From the NCBI GenBank assembly GCA_963825765.1, contig CAWGUU010000025.1:1-47158 (forward strand): a stretch of DNA of 47,158 nucleotides. The letters run 5' to 3'. This DNA is from CAWGUU01 sp963825765 (GTDB taxonomy: Bacteria > Actinomycetota > Acidimicrobiia > Acidimicrobiales > AC-14). Below, one piece after another: positions 1 to 8,349 of the stretch. Numbering within the stretch: the first letter of the stretch is position 1; every line of letters begins with the position of its first letter. A model generated the notes under the pieces. That model worked only from the letters and a program-made list of their open reading frames with translations. It was not told the DNA's origin and made no database searches. The position numbers and the translations under genes were made by a program.

Positions 1-21
1 CGGGCCGGAGAGCAGCGTCGT

Positions 22-933
22 CTACACGAGGGAGGCACCGGACGGCTGGCCCCGCCCGGTCGGGCGGCTCACCGCCCGCGACGTGGCCGGCGCCCTGCTA
101 CCCGATGCCCTGATGCCAGATGTCCTGATGCCAAATGTCCTGCTACCTGACGTGACGGCGTACGTGTGCGGGTCGGCCCGGTTCGCCGACGCCGCCACCG
201 AGCTGCCTCGTGGCCACCGGCGTCCCCACCGGTCGCATCCGGGTGGAGCGCTTCGGCCCCTCCGGTTGACGACGCCGCGCCTGCGGACCTCCCGGCCTCC
301 GCGGCGGAGGTCTGTGCGGTGGAGGTGGGCGACCATGAGGATGCTGGTGAACGCCGCCCAGACGCACCACAGCGAGATGAAGCTGCTCTTGCTGAGCCAG
401 GCCAGCAGGACTGCCGCCACCAGGTTTGCCACCCCGAACCACCGCAGGTTCCGATGCCGGGACACCAGGCACGGCCCGCAAACGGCCACCACGTACAGCG
501 CGACGAGGGTCCCGCCGTGCCACAGGTTGACGAAGTAGTCGATGTGATTGCCCCGGATGGTCGCCACGACCGGACCACGCACGACCCCCGACATGAGGAA
601 GAACGACGCCACCGCCCCCGCCAGGACGAACCCCCGCATGCGGCGCCGGTCCTCGGGCGGCTCGAGCTCGCGGACGGCGACCGGCACGAGCACGGGGAGC
701 AGGCCGAAGGCGATGACCAGGTAGGCGTAGAGAGCCGGCTCCCACACCGACTCGGACACATTGCCGCTCAGCCCGAGCCACACCAGCGCCTCGACCATCT
801 GGTGCCCGGCGAGCGTGACAGGCACAGCCGCCAGCGCCAGGTCCGCGGGCCGGTGCACATGCCGTAGGCCGTCGATCGCAACGGCGCCGACGACGACTCC
901 GGCCACCAGGTCCGCCTCGGCCGAGAAGCACAT
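22..933 (-). CDS. DUF6629 family multi-pass membrane protein
   Basis: The 303-residue product starts MCFSAEADLVAG, a start I associate with the DUF6629 family of actinobacterial integral membrane proteins of unknown function. About seven hydrophobic segments lie between residues 5 and 205, with conserved-looking HQMVEALVW near residue 44 and SLWCVWAAFTS near 187. The last ~95 residues are Arg/Gly/Ser-rich, are not membrane-like, and include a five-residue tandem repeat (see 95-154), so this tail is probably a lineage-specific extension. The gene ends very near the window edge and its downstream neighbour is not visible. Family assignment is from memory of the N-terminal pattern; function unknown. 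Confidence 0.7.
   Translation of the reverse strand: MCFSAEADLVAGVVVGAVAIDGLRHVHRPADLALAAVPVTLAGHQMVEALVWLGLSGNVSESVWEPALYAYLVIAFGLLPVLVPVAVRELEPPEDRRRMRGFVLAGAVASFFLMSGVVRGPVVATIRGNHIDYFVNLWHGGTLVALYVVAVCGPCLVSRHRNLRWFGVANLVAAVLLAWLSKSSFISLWCVWAAFTSILMVAHLHRTDLRRGGREVRRRGVVNRRGRSAPPGCDRWGRRWPRGSSVAASANRADPHTYAVTSGSRTFGIRTSGIRASGSRAPATSRAVSRPTGRGQPSGASLV
95..154 (-). repeat. 15-bp tandem repeat, four units, coding
   Basis: Four successive 15-bp units (95-109, 110-124, 125-139, 140-154) resemble CTGATGCCAGATGTC. Read on the minus strand, in frame with the DUF6629 gene, they give the five-residue units TSGSR, TFGIR, TSGIR and ASGSR. Because the period is a multiple of three, copy-number change would leave the frame open. 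Confidence 0.8.
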
Positions 934-1003
934 GCTCGCCCACTTTCCGACGAGTTCGAAGGAGTCAGGGCCGTGGGCGCAAGCGGTGGCTCAACCTGGA
1001 ATT

Positions 1004-1747
1004 TTACTCCTGTCGAGGCGATTTGGGGTCGCGTTTCGCCGGGGTGGCGCCATCCCGCTGGGGTCGGAGCATGGCCGGGTGCAGTAGGACCGCCTCGCCC
1101 GAGGTGAAGAGCTGGGCCGGACGCCCGCCGTCACGGGTCGTCGTGTGGTCGGTCGGGACGACGAAGCCCGGGGTCGTCGTCACCTTGCGGTGGAAGTTGC
1201 GGGGGTCGAGCGCCGTCCCCCACACCGCCTCGTAGACGCGGCGCAGCTCGGCGATCGTGAACTCCGCCCCGCAGAAGGCGGCGGCGAGGGGTGCGTACTC
1301 GAGCTTGGCCCGCGCCCGCTCCACGCCGTCGGCGAGGATCCGGTGGTGGTCGAAGGCGAGATGGCCGGGATCGCCCAGCACGTCGTCGACCGGGGCCCAG
1401 CTGGCGGCCGAGGCGTCGGTGCCGGCACGGGGTGACGGGAGGTCCGGCAGCAGGGCCAGGTAGGCGACGCTCACCACGTGGCCACGGGGGTCTCGCCCCG
1501 GGGCACCGTAGGTGGCGAGCTGTTCGAGGTGGCCCGCGGCCTCCACCCCCGTCTCCTCCGCCAACTCGCGGGCGGCAGCGGCAGGAAGGTCCTCGTCGTC
1601 ATGGACGAACCCGCCGGGAAGGGCCCGCCGTCCCCGGAAGGGCTCGACGCCCCGCTCCACCAGCAGGATCACCAGCCGGTCGTCGGCGACGGTCAGCACG
1701 ACCAGGTCGACGGTGACCGCGGCGGTGTACCGCAGGGGAGATGTCAC
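1004..1747 (-). CDS. NUDIX/winged-helix transcriptional regulator (NrtR-type)
   Basis: The 247-residue protein has an N-terminal NUDIX domain (about 1-145) and a C-terminal winged-helix part (about 150-225, FTIAELRRVYEAVWG then NFHRKV), the layout of NrtR regulators of NAD metabolism. The Nudix box is complete (G46, E52, R60-E61, E64-E65, G67), so it could still hydrolyse a nucleotide, unlike NrtR members with a decayed box. It begins at GTG 1747. A TACAAT -10 (1754-1759) lies six bases before the start, implying a leaderless mRNA. Two palindromes lie between it and the divergent SPFH gene, so it probably represses both itself and the SPFH/NAD-kinase-like pair. NrtR proteins usually sense ADP-ribose; that is inferred here. 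Confidence 0.85.
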   Translation of the reverse strand: MTSPLRYTAAVTVDLVVLTVADDRLVILLVERGVEPFRGRRALPGGFVHDDEDLPAAAARELAEETGVEAAGHLEQLATYGAPGRDPRGHVVSVAYLALLPDLPSPRAGTDASAASWAPVDDVLGDPGHLAFDHHRILADGVERARAKLEYAPLAAAFCGAEFTIAELRRVYEAVWGTALDPRNFHRKVTTTPGFVVPTDHTTTRDGGRPAQLFTSGEAVLLHPAMLRPQRDGATPAKRDPKSPRQE

Positions 1748-1753
1748 GCCGCC

Positions 1754-1759
1754 ATTGTA
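1754..1759 (-). promoter_or_regulatory. -10 element of the NUDIX regulator gene (leaderless)
   Basis: Minus-strand TACAAT, five of six matches to TATAAT, is followed by GGCGGC and then the GTG start at 1747. With a normal -10 to +1 distance the transcript would begin at the start codon. The first operator (1761-1775) lies just upstream, between the -35 and -10 regions. I see no convincing -35. Confidence 0.5.
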
Positions 1760-1760
1760 A

Positions 1761-1775
1761 TCGTCATCTTGACGA
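1761..1775. promoter_or_regulatory. Operator 1 of the NUDIX/SPFH divergent promoter
   Basis: TCGTCATCTTGACGA is a perfect inverted repeat (TCGTCA/TGACGA, 3-nt spacer). It overlaps the -35 hexamer TTGACG (1769-1774) of the rightward promoter and lies directly upstream of the leftward -10. Binding here would be expected to block both promoters. The binding protein is inferred to be the adjacent NUDIX/winged-helix regulator. Confidence 0.75.
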
Positions 1776-1797
1776 GAAGCCCGTTCGGGGTTATCGT
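1769..1797 (+). promoter_or_regulatory. Promoter of the SPFH / NAD-kinase-like operon
   Basis: TTGACG (1769-1774) and TATCGT (1792-1797) are separated by 17 bases. The -35 is part of operator 1 and the -10 overlaps operator 2, a classic repressor layout. The ribosome-binding site AGGAGAGG (1811-1818) and ATG 1822 follow. Confidence 0.55.
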
Positions 1798-1808
1798 CGT
1801 TTTGACGA
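1794..1808. promoter_or_regulatory. Operator 2 of the NUDIX/SPFH divergent promoter
   Basis: TCGTCGTTTTGACGA repeats operator 1 with one arm mismatch. The two sites are 33 bp apart, about three helical turns, and share the flank GACGAGAAG, so dimers would sit on the same face of the DNA. Confidence 0.75.
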
Positions 1809-1821
1809 GAAGGAGAGGCCG

Positions 1822-2849
1822 ATGGCCGACATCACGAGGACCCTGTTCGTACGCCACCTGCGGGCGAACCCCACCGCGCACATCCGCCACCTGCACAAGG
1901 GCCGGCTGGCCCACGACGGCCCGGGCCAGGCGTTCTGGTTCCGCCCGCTGCACGCGGCGCTGAGCGAGCTCCCCGTCGACGACCGGGAGCAGCCGCTGCT
2001 CTTCCACGCCCGCACCGTCGACTTCCAGGACGTCACCGTCCAGGCCACGATCACCTACCGGGTGGCGGACCCTGCCGTCGCCGCCGCGAGGATCGACTTC
2101 GGGATCGACCCCGACCTCGGCGTGTGGCGGTCGACGCCGTTGGAACAGGTCGGTGGCCTTCTGACCGAGCTGGCCCAGCAGCACGCCCTGGAGCTGCTGG
2201 CCCGCATGACGCTGCCCCAGGCCCTGGCCGAGGGGATGACGGCGGTGCGTCAGCGTCTCACGTCGGGCTTGACGGACGACCCCCGCATCGCCGACACCGG
2301 CCTGGGAATCGTCGACGTCCGGGTGGTGGCGGTGCGAGCCGAGGCCGACGTGGAACGCGCCCTCCAGACCCCGATGCGGGAGCAGGTGCAGCAGGACGCC
2401 GACAAGGCCACCTTCGAGCGGCGCGCCCTCGCCGTCGAGCGGGAGCGGGCCATCGCCGAGAACGAGCTGCAGAACCAGATCGAGCTGGCCCGCCGGGAGG
2501 AGCAGCTTGTCGACCAGAAGGGCCAGAACGAGAGGAAGCGGGCGACCGAGAAGGCGGCCGCCGGTCGTATCCGGGCCGAAGGCGACGCCGTCGAGCAGCG
2601 GGTGCTGGCCGATGCCGAGGCCGACGCAACGAGAGCCGTGGGGCTGGCCCAGGCCGACGCCGAGGCGGCGCGGCTCGTCGCCTACCGCGACCTCGACGCC
2701 ATCACGATCTTCGGCCTGGCGGCAAAGGAGCTGGCCGCCGAACTGCCCCAGATCGGCGTGCTGAACATCGCCCCCGACCTGCTCACGCCGCTGCTGGCCC
2801 GCCTCGGAACTGGGCCGCCCGCGTCGAATCGACACCGGGCGCGGCGTGA
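1822..2849 (+). CDS. SPFH (band 7) domain protein, probable 3' frameshift
   Basis: Residues 1-200 look like an SPFH/band-7 domain (FHARTVDFQDVTVQATITYRV, then GIVDVRVVAVRAEADVERAL). A charged coiled coil (about 210-290) and a hydrophobic C-terminal segment follow. No N-terminal membrane anchor is evident. The start is set by AGGAGAGG five to six bases before ATG 1822; an earlier in-frame start would lie inside the promoter. Beyond about 2808 the same frame stays open to 4314 but encodes only Arg/Pro/Gly-rich nonsense. In the +3 frame the protein would end in STPGAA at a TGA (2847-2849) that overlaps the next gene's GTG. A one-base deletion near 2800-2815, real or a sequencing error, is therefore likely. 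Membrane-scaffold function is inferred from the family. Confidence 0.75.
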
Positions 2850-3739
2850 GCCTTGTACCCCGAGCGGTGCTGGTGCACCGCCGGACCGAGATCGACGAGC
2901 TGGTGGCCCGGCACGGCACCCGACGCCAAGCGGCGTTCTTCCTCGAGGGTCGGGGTCGCAGCCTGGAGGAGGTAGAGGCCAGGCACGCCTCCCAGCAGCA
3001 CGCCTTCGACGCCGCCGCCCGGTCCATCCCGCTCGACTGGCGGCGTGGCCAGGTGGAGCGGGCCGACCTCAGCCGCTTCGTGTTCGGCCCCGAGGACGTC
3101 GTCGTCGCCGTCGGCCAGGACGGGTTGGTCGCCAACGTGGCCAAGTACCTCCACAGCCAGGTCGTGATCGGGATCGACCCGGAACCGGGCCGCAATCCGG
3201 GCGTCCTCGTCCGCCACGGACCTGCCGACGTCGCCGCCCTCCTCGGCGCGGCGGTGGCGCCCGACGTCGGCACGCACGTCCAGGCGCGGGTGCTGGTGGA
3301 GGCCAGGGTGGACGACGGTCAGACGTTGCGCTCGCTCAACGAGATCTTCGTCGGCCACCCGAGCCATCAGTCGGCCCGCTACCGGATCGAGGCACCCGAC
3401 GGTGGGCGCGAACGGCACTCTTCCTCGGGGGTGCTGGTGGGAACCGGGACGGGGGCCACCGGGTGGTGCCGCTCGGTATGGCTCGAGCGGCGCAGCTCGC
3501 TACGGCTGCCGGCACCCACCGAACCCCGGCTCAGCTGGTTCGCCCGGGAAGCATGGCCGTCACCCGCCACAGGGACGGACTGCACCGAGGGCCTGGTCGG
3601 GCCCGGCGAGGAACTGTCCATCGTCGCCGAATCCGACCTGGTGGTCTTCGGCGACGGTATCGAGTCCGACTCCCTCGCCCTCACGTGGGGCCAGCGGGTG
3701 ACGCTGACCGTCTCCCCCGAGCGCCTGCGCCTGCTCTAG
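2846..3739 (+). CDS. Atypical NAD kinase-like protein
   Basis: The 297-residue protein has the NAD kinase fold pattern: a VVVAVGQDGLVANVAKYL segment near residues 88-105 where kinases have GGDGT, GIDPEPGRNPGVL after it, the paired Asn-Glu in SLNEIFVGHP (about 167), and GVLVGTGTGATGW where kinases have a TPTGSTAY-like loop. The first motif is degenerate (GQDG for GGDG) although its Asp remains. It may therefore phosphorylate NAD weakly, use another nucleotide, or only bind one. The GTG start overlaps the restored SPFH stop (GTGA), implying translational coupling. Control by an NrtR-type regulator fits a role in NAD(P) metabolism. Confidence 0.75.
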   Translation: MSLVPRAVLVHRRTEIDELVARHGTRRQAAFFLEGRGRSLEEVEARHASQQHAFDAAARSIPLDWRRGQVERADLSRFVFGPEDVVVAVGQDGLVANVAKYLHSQVVIGIDPEPGRNPGVLVRHGPADVAALLGAAVAPDVGTHVQARVLVEARVDDGQTLRSLNEIFVGHPSHQSARYRIEAPDGGRERHSSSGVLVGTGTGATGWCRSVWLERRSSLRLPAPTEPRLSWFAREAWPSPATGTDCTEGLVGPGEELSIVAESDLVVFGDGIESDSLALTWGQRVTLTVSPERLRLL

Positions 3740-4245
3740 GTCGATGGCATCGAGAACGTGAACATGCGGTCGGCGTCGATGCGGGCGTAGACCGGGCCGG
3801 AGTCCATGAAGGTCGCCCAGGACTCGCCGTACAGGGGGACGTACACGTCGAGGAGGGCGTGCCGGACACCGGCCTGGTCCGCGCTCTTGAGGTCGACCGA
3901 GGCGGCGCGGCCGTGGACGGTGACCGACAGCTCCTCCCCCGGGAGGTGGGTGGCGCTCACCCAGGGCCGCGCGGCGATGTGCTTGAAGCGGACGGACTCG
4001 GGGGACGACCCGAAGTAGAAGCTGCCCCGGTAGAAGATGCTGTCGACCGGCCCGGCGATCGGTCGGCCGTCCTTGGTGGCGGTGGCGAGGACCAGCAGGC
4101 GCATCCCCGTCAGCGTGGCCGCCAGCTGCTCGGCCGTCAGCCGTCGCTCAGGGGTGATGACCTCGTGCAGGTGCGGGCCGGCGGCGGCGTAGCTGGTGTC
4201 GAGCAGCTGCTGGAGCTGCTGGAGATCGTCGGGCGTCTCGTGCAT
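3736..4245 (-). CDS. Pyridoxamine 5'-phosphate oxidase-like split-barrel protein
   Basis: The 169-residue product has the split-barrel flavin-binding pattern of the PNPOx-like superfamily: LLVLATATKDGRPIAGPVDSIFYRGSFYFGSS (about 51-82), then WVSATHLPGEELSVTVHGRAASVDL. Such proteins bind FMN, F420 or haem; the substrate cannot be read from sequence. It overlaps the NAD-kinase-like gene by 4 bp, tail to tail. GAGGGGGG precedes ATG 4245. Two TetR-type palindromes (4283-4315) lie upstream, so the neighbouring TetR protein probably controls it. Confidence 0.8.
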   Translation of the reverse strand: MHETPDDLQQLQQLLDTSYAAAGPHLHEVITPERRLTAEQLAATLTGMRLLVLATATKDGRPIAGPVDSIFYRGSFYFGSSPESVRFKHIAARPWVSATHLPGEELSVTVHGRAASVDLKSADQAGVRHALLDVYVPLYGESWATFMDSGPVYARIDADRMFTFSMPST

Positions 4246-4282
4246 GGGCCCCCCTCGTCTCGCACGGGTGGATGGTCGGTAC

Positions 4283-4315
4283 TCTACATCGTAGACTTAG
4301 ACTCTACACAGTAGA
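4283..4315. promoter_or_regulatory. Tandem TetR operators upstream of the PNPOx-like gene
   Basis: TCTACATCGTAGA (4283-4295) and TCTACACAGTAGA (4303-4315) are perfect 5-bp inverted repeats with 3-nt spacers, 20 bp apart. The minus-strand sequence of the first contains TACGAT, a possible -10 for the PNPOx-like gene. A third copy lies at the tetR start (4916-4928). Confidence 0.8.
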
Positions 4316-4320
4316 ACTCG

Positions 4321-4914
4321 TCACGGCACGAAGTGGAGGAGACCGGCTATGACCACGTCGAGGCCGAACTCGAAGACGTCGTCGAGCGCCTCCTCGAGGC
4401 CCGGGTCGCCGCCCAGCTCCCGGTCGCCCAGCTCACCACCCGCCGGCGGGGTGGCCCTGGCCAGCACCGCTCCGTTGACGTAGTCGACGATCACGTCCGC
4501 CCCCCGCGTCACGTCGGCGGCGCCGAGGCCCGAGACCTCCAAGGCTCGATACAGCGCGCCGTTCGCCTCGCTGGCGGCGACGGCGACCGCCTCGGGGCTG
4601 GTGACGATCCTGAGCACCAGGTGGGGGTGGGCCTCGACGACGGACCGGTAGGCACGGGCCCACTGCCTGACCCGGGTGGGCCAGGACCCGCGCTCGCCCG
4701 GCGTCGGCATCTCCGCGAAGACCCGTCGGACGATGCCGTGGAACAGGGCCTCCTTGTTGGGCACGTGGTGGTAGATCGCCATGGGGTCGACGCCGAGTGC
4801 GGCCCCCAGCCGTCGCATCGACAGGCCCTCGACGCCGGCCGCGTCGACGATGGCCAGCCCGGCGTCGAAGATGCGCTCCGGCGTCAACGGCTCGCCCCCG
4901 GCCCGTCGCCCCAT
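4321..4914 (-). CDS. TetR/AcrR family transcriptional regulator
   Basis: The N-terminal helix-turn-helix (GLSMRRLGAALGVDPMAIYHHV, about 30-51 from the chosen start) followed by NKEALFHGIV is diagnostic of TetR. The C-terminal part resembles the tetracycline-repressor-like ligand domain. I prefer ATG 4914 to an upstream in-frame start at 4932: the operator and -10 lie between the two, and TTTACC-17-TACGGT followed by six bases reaches ATG 4914, giving a leaderless message. It probably represses itself and the PNPOx-like gene. The ligand is unknown. Confidence 0.85.
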   Translation of the reverse strand: MGRRAGGEPLTPERIFDAGLAIVDAAGVEGLSMRRLGAALGVDPMAIYHHVPNKEALFHGIVRRVFAEMPTPGERGSWPTRVRQWARAYRSVVEAHPHLVLRIVTSPEAVAVAASEANGALYRALEVSGLGAADVTRGADVIVDYVNGAVLARATPPAGGELGDRELGGDPGLEEALDDVFEFGLDVVIAGLLHFVP

Positions 4915-4915
4915 G

Positions 4916-4949
4916 TCTACACCGTAGAGCACGAGGTCCGGTCGGTAAA
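4916..4949 (-). promoter_or_regulatory. tetR promoter with overlapping third operator
   Basis: The operator TCTACACCGTAGA (4916-4928) has the same arms as the two upstream of the PNPOx-like gene. On the minus strand it contains the -10 TACGGT (4921-4926), with TTTACC (4944-4949) as the -35 at 17-bp spacing. The start codon is six bases past the -10, so repressor binding would cover both the -10 and the transcription start. Confidence 0.65.
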
Positions 4950-4988
4950 GGATCCGCTACGCCAACGATGCCGCCGTCACCAAGGAGA

Positions 4989-6311
<1,323 letters not shown>

Positions 6312-6353
6312 AGTCGGCGAGTCACGGTTGGCGACGGGTTCCTGCGGGCAACT

Positions 6354-7097
6354 TCACGCCTGGCGGAGCACGAAGCCGACACCTCGCACGTTGTGCAGCA
6401 CTCGACTCTCCCCGCCGGCTTCCGTCTTGCGGCGGAGGTACCCCACGTAGACGTCGAGGGCGTTGGACGACGGCCCGAAGTCGTAGCCCCACACCCGTTC
6501 GTAGATGAGCGGGCGGCTGAGGACCCGGTCGGGGTTGCGCAGGAAGAGCTCGAGGAGCGCGAACTCGGTGCGGGTCAGCTCCAGCTCCCGGTCGTTCCTC
6601 CAGGCCCGGTGGGACCCCGGGTCGAGGCGCAGGCCCTCATGGTCCAGCGCCTGCCCGCCGTCAGGATCACCGTCGCCGTCGCCGGCCCGTCGCAGGATGG
6701 CTCGCAGGCGGGCCAGGAGCTCCTCGAGGGCGAAGGGCTTGGAGAGATAGTCGTCGGCGCCCGCGTCGAGCCCCCGCACCCGGTCGGCCACCTCGCCCCG
6801 GGCGGTGAGGAGGAGGACGGGCGTGGAGTCGCGAGCGGCTCGCAGGCCCCGCGTGACCTCGATGCCGTCGAGCCCGGGCATGACGATGTCGAGGACGACG
6901 GCGTCGGGCCGTTCGAGGGCGACGGAGTGGAGGGCTTGGCGGCCGTCGGCGGCCTGGGATACCTGGTAGCCAGCCTGTTCGAGGATGCGGGCGAGCGACG
7001 TCCGTACCGACGCCTCGTCGTCGACCACCAGGATCCGCACCTCCCCATGCTGGCGCGGCCCGGCGCCCGACCCGGACGTTCTTACCAAGTTCTTCAC
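6354..7097 (-). CDS. OmpR-family response regulator (MprA-like)
   Basis: It has a receiver domain (VRILVVDDE, phosphorylated Asp in AVVLDIVMPG, Lys in YLSKPF) and a C-terminal winged helix (LTRTEFALLELFL then SNALDVYVGYLRRK). The start is uncertain. GTG 7097 has a weak GAGGG upstream, while most homologues begin at the VRILVVDD segment, here GTG 7040 (228 residues, Asp51). The shorter form leaves the direct repeats at 7078-7098 intergenic, which fits a regulator site. It pairs with the downstream kinase. Confidence 0.9.
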   Translation of the reverse strand: MKNLVRTSGSGAGPRQHGEVRILVVDDEASVRTSLARILEQAGYQVSQAADGRQALHSVALERPDAVVLDIVMPGLDGIEVTRGLRAARDSTPVLLLTARGEVADRVRGLDAGADDYLSKPFALEELLARLRAILRRAGDGDGDPDGGQALDHEGLRLDPGSHRAWRNDRELELTRTEFALLELFLRNPDRVLSRPLIYERVWGYDFGPSSNALDVYVGYLRRKTEAGGESRVLHNVRGVGFVLRQA

Positions 7098-7098
7098 C
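7078..7098. promoter_or_regulatory. Candidate response-regulator box (11-bp direct repeat)
   Basis: GTTCTTACC (7078-7086) and GTTCTTCACC (7089-7098) repeat at an 11-bp period, the spacing typical of OmpR-family direct repeats. If the rightward transcript starts at 7141, the box sits about 43-63 bases upstream of it, an activator position, and the -35 of that promoter is poor. Only two units are present, so chance is possible. Confidence 0.45.
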
Positions 7099-7128
7099 TG
7101 CCCTCACATCGAGCTCACGGAACGGTGC

Positions 7129-7134
7129 TGTGAT
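7129..7134 (+). promoter_or_regulatory. -10 element of the LolA-like/ABC operon
   Basis: TGTGAT (four of six consensus bases) followed by GGGTCC ends directly at ATG 7141, the same leaderless geometry as the nudix, tetR and lrp genes here. No good -35 is seen, consistent with activator dependence. Confidence 0.4.
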
Positions 7135-7140
7135 GGGTCC

Positions 7141-8349
7141 ATGACCGACTCGCCACCCGTGCCCTCCCCCGGCTACCCCCGCCGCCGCCTCCGGTGGGCC
7201 GCCGCCCCCCTCGCCGCGGCGGTGATGATCGGCGCCTTCGGGCTGCTCCCGACCCTGGCCGGGGCCCAGGCTCCGCCCGTCCTGCCCACCATCTCGCCCG
7301 CCGACCTCGTGGCCAAGGTGATCGCGGCCCGCGACATCCCCGGCTTCTCGGGCACGGTGGCCACCAGCACCGACCTCGGGCTGCCCGATCTCGGGTCCCT
7401 GATGCCCCGCAACGCCGACCTGCTCGGCACCCTGCTGGCGCCGAACACCATCAGCGTGGCGTACGCCGCCGGCGGCAAGGTCCGGCTGGCCATCCCCGAC
7501 AACCTGGCCGAGACCGACGTGATCAGCGACGGCACCCAGCTGTGGGTGTGGCAGAGCGCCACCCAGACGGCCACCCACCTGGCGGCCAAGGTGCACGAGG
7601 GCGGCGACAAGGCCCCGGCCGACGAGGCCGCCGGGTCGGTGCCTTCGCTGAAGGACATGACCCCGCCCACCCTCGCCGCCCTCGCCCTCGCCGCCGCCGA
7701 CTCCTCCACCCGGGTCTTCGTGCGCGACACCGCCGTCGTGGCCGGGCGCCCGGCCTACCAGCTCGTCCTGGCCCCGAAGTCGACGGCCACTCTGGTGGCA
7801 GACGTGGTCATCGACGTCGACGCCGCCACCGGCCTTCCGCTCCGGGTACAGGTCCTGGCCAAGGACGCCACCACACCCGCCATCGAGGTCGGCTTTACCT
7901 CCCTCGACCTCACCGTCCCTGCGGACTCCACGTTCGCCTTCGCTCCTCCCCCCGGCTCGACGGTCCGTGAGGTCACCTCGCCCGAGGAGCTCCTCTTCAG
8001 CGGCCAGCGCGACGGACGAGGCCGTCACCACAAGAAGGTCGACGGGAGCGCTCCGTCCACGACGGTCGCACCGGCCACCGGTTCGGCGGGCTCCGACCAG
8101 GCCCCGGCCAAGCCGACGTTCCGGCGGCAGATCGTCGGCACCGGCTGGGATGCCGTCGTCGCCTTCGGCAACGGCCCCGCCGAGCTGGCCGCGCTGGGCG
8201 CCCCCGTGAGCGGACCGTGGGGCTCGGGACGGGTGCTCACAAGCAAGCTGGTGAGCGTCCTGGTGCTCGACGACGGTCGCACCCTGGTGGGATTGGTCGG
8301 ACCTGAGCAGCTCGAAGCTGCGGTCGGCCAGCTGAAGCCCGCTTCGTGA
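7141..8349 (+). CDS. LolA-like secreted/envelope protein
   Basis: The 402-residue protein has an Arg-rich start, a hydrophobic signal segment (about 20-42 ending LAGAQA), and a body resembling actinobacterial LolA/RseB-type half-barrel proteins: an outer-strand segment SVAYAAGGKVRLAI, ATLVADVVIDVDAATGLPLRVQV and VGFTSLDLTVP. A Ser/Thr/Ala linker near residue 310 precedes a small C-terminal domain (VLTSKLVSVLVLDDGRTLVG). In Gram-positive actinobacteria such proteins commonly precede an ABC-2 transporter. Here the stop overlaps the ATPase start as GTGA. The cargo is unknown, possibly a lipid or lipoprotein. Confidence 0.75.
   Translation: MTDSPPVPSPGYPRRRLRWAAAPLAAAVMIGAFGLLPTLAGAQAPPVLPTISPADLVAKVIAARDIPGFSGTVATSTDLGLPDLGSLMPRNADLLGTLLAPNTISVAYAAGGKVRLAIPDNLAETDVISDGTQLWVWQSATQTATHLAAKVHEGGDKAPADEAAGSVPSLKDMTPPTLAALALAAADSSTRVFVRDTAVVAGRPAYQLVLAPKSTATLVADVVIDVDAATGLPLRVQVLAKDATTPAIEVGFTSLDLTVPADSTFAFAPPPGSTVREVTSPEELLFSGQRDGRGRHHKKVDGSAPSTTVAPATGSAGSDQAPAKPTFRRQIVGTGWDAVVAFGNGPAELAALGAPVSGPWGSGRVLTSKLVSVLVLDDGRTLVGLVGPEQLEAAVGQLKPAS

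Noticed and set aside
2850..4314. Continuation of the SPFH frame as a >850-residue protein
   Set aside because: The translation beyond about 2820 is Arg/Pro/Gly-rich shadow of the NAD-kinase-like and PNPOx-like genes, which have clear family motifs in other frames.
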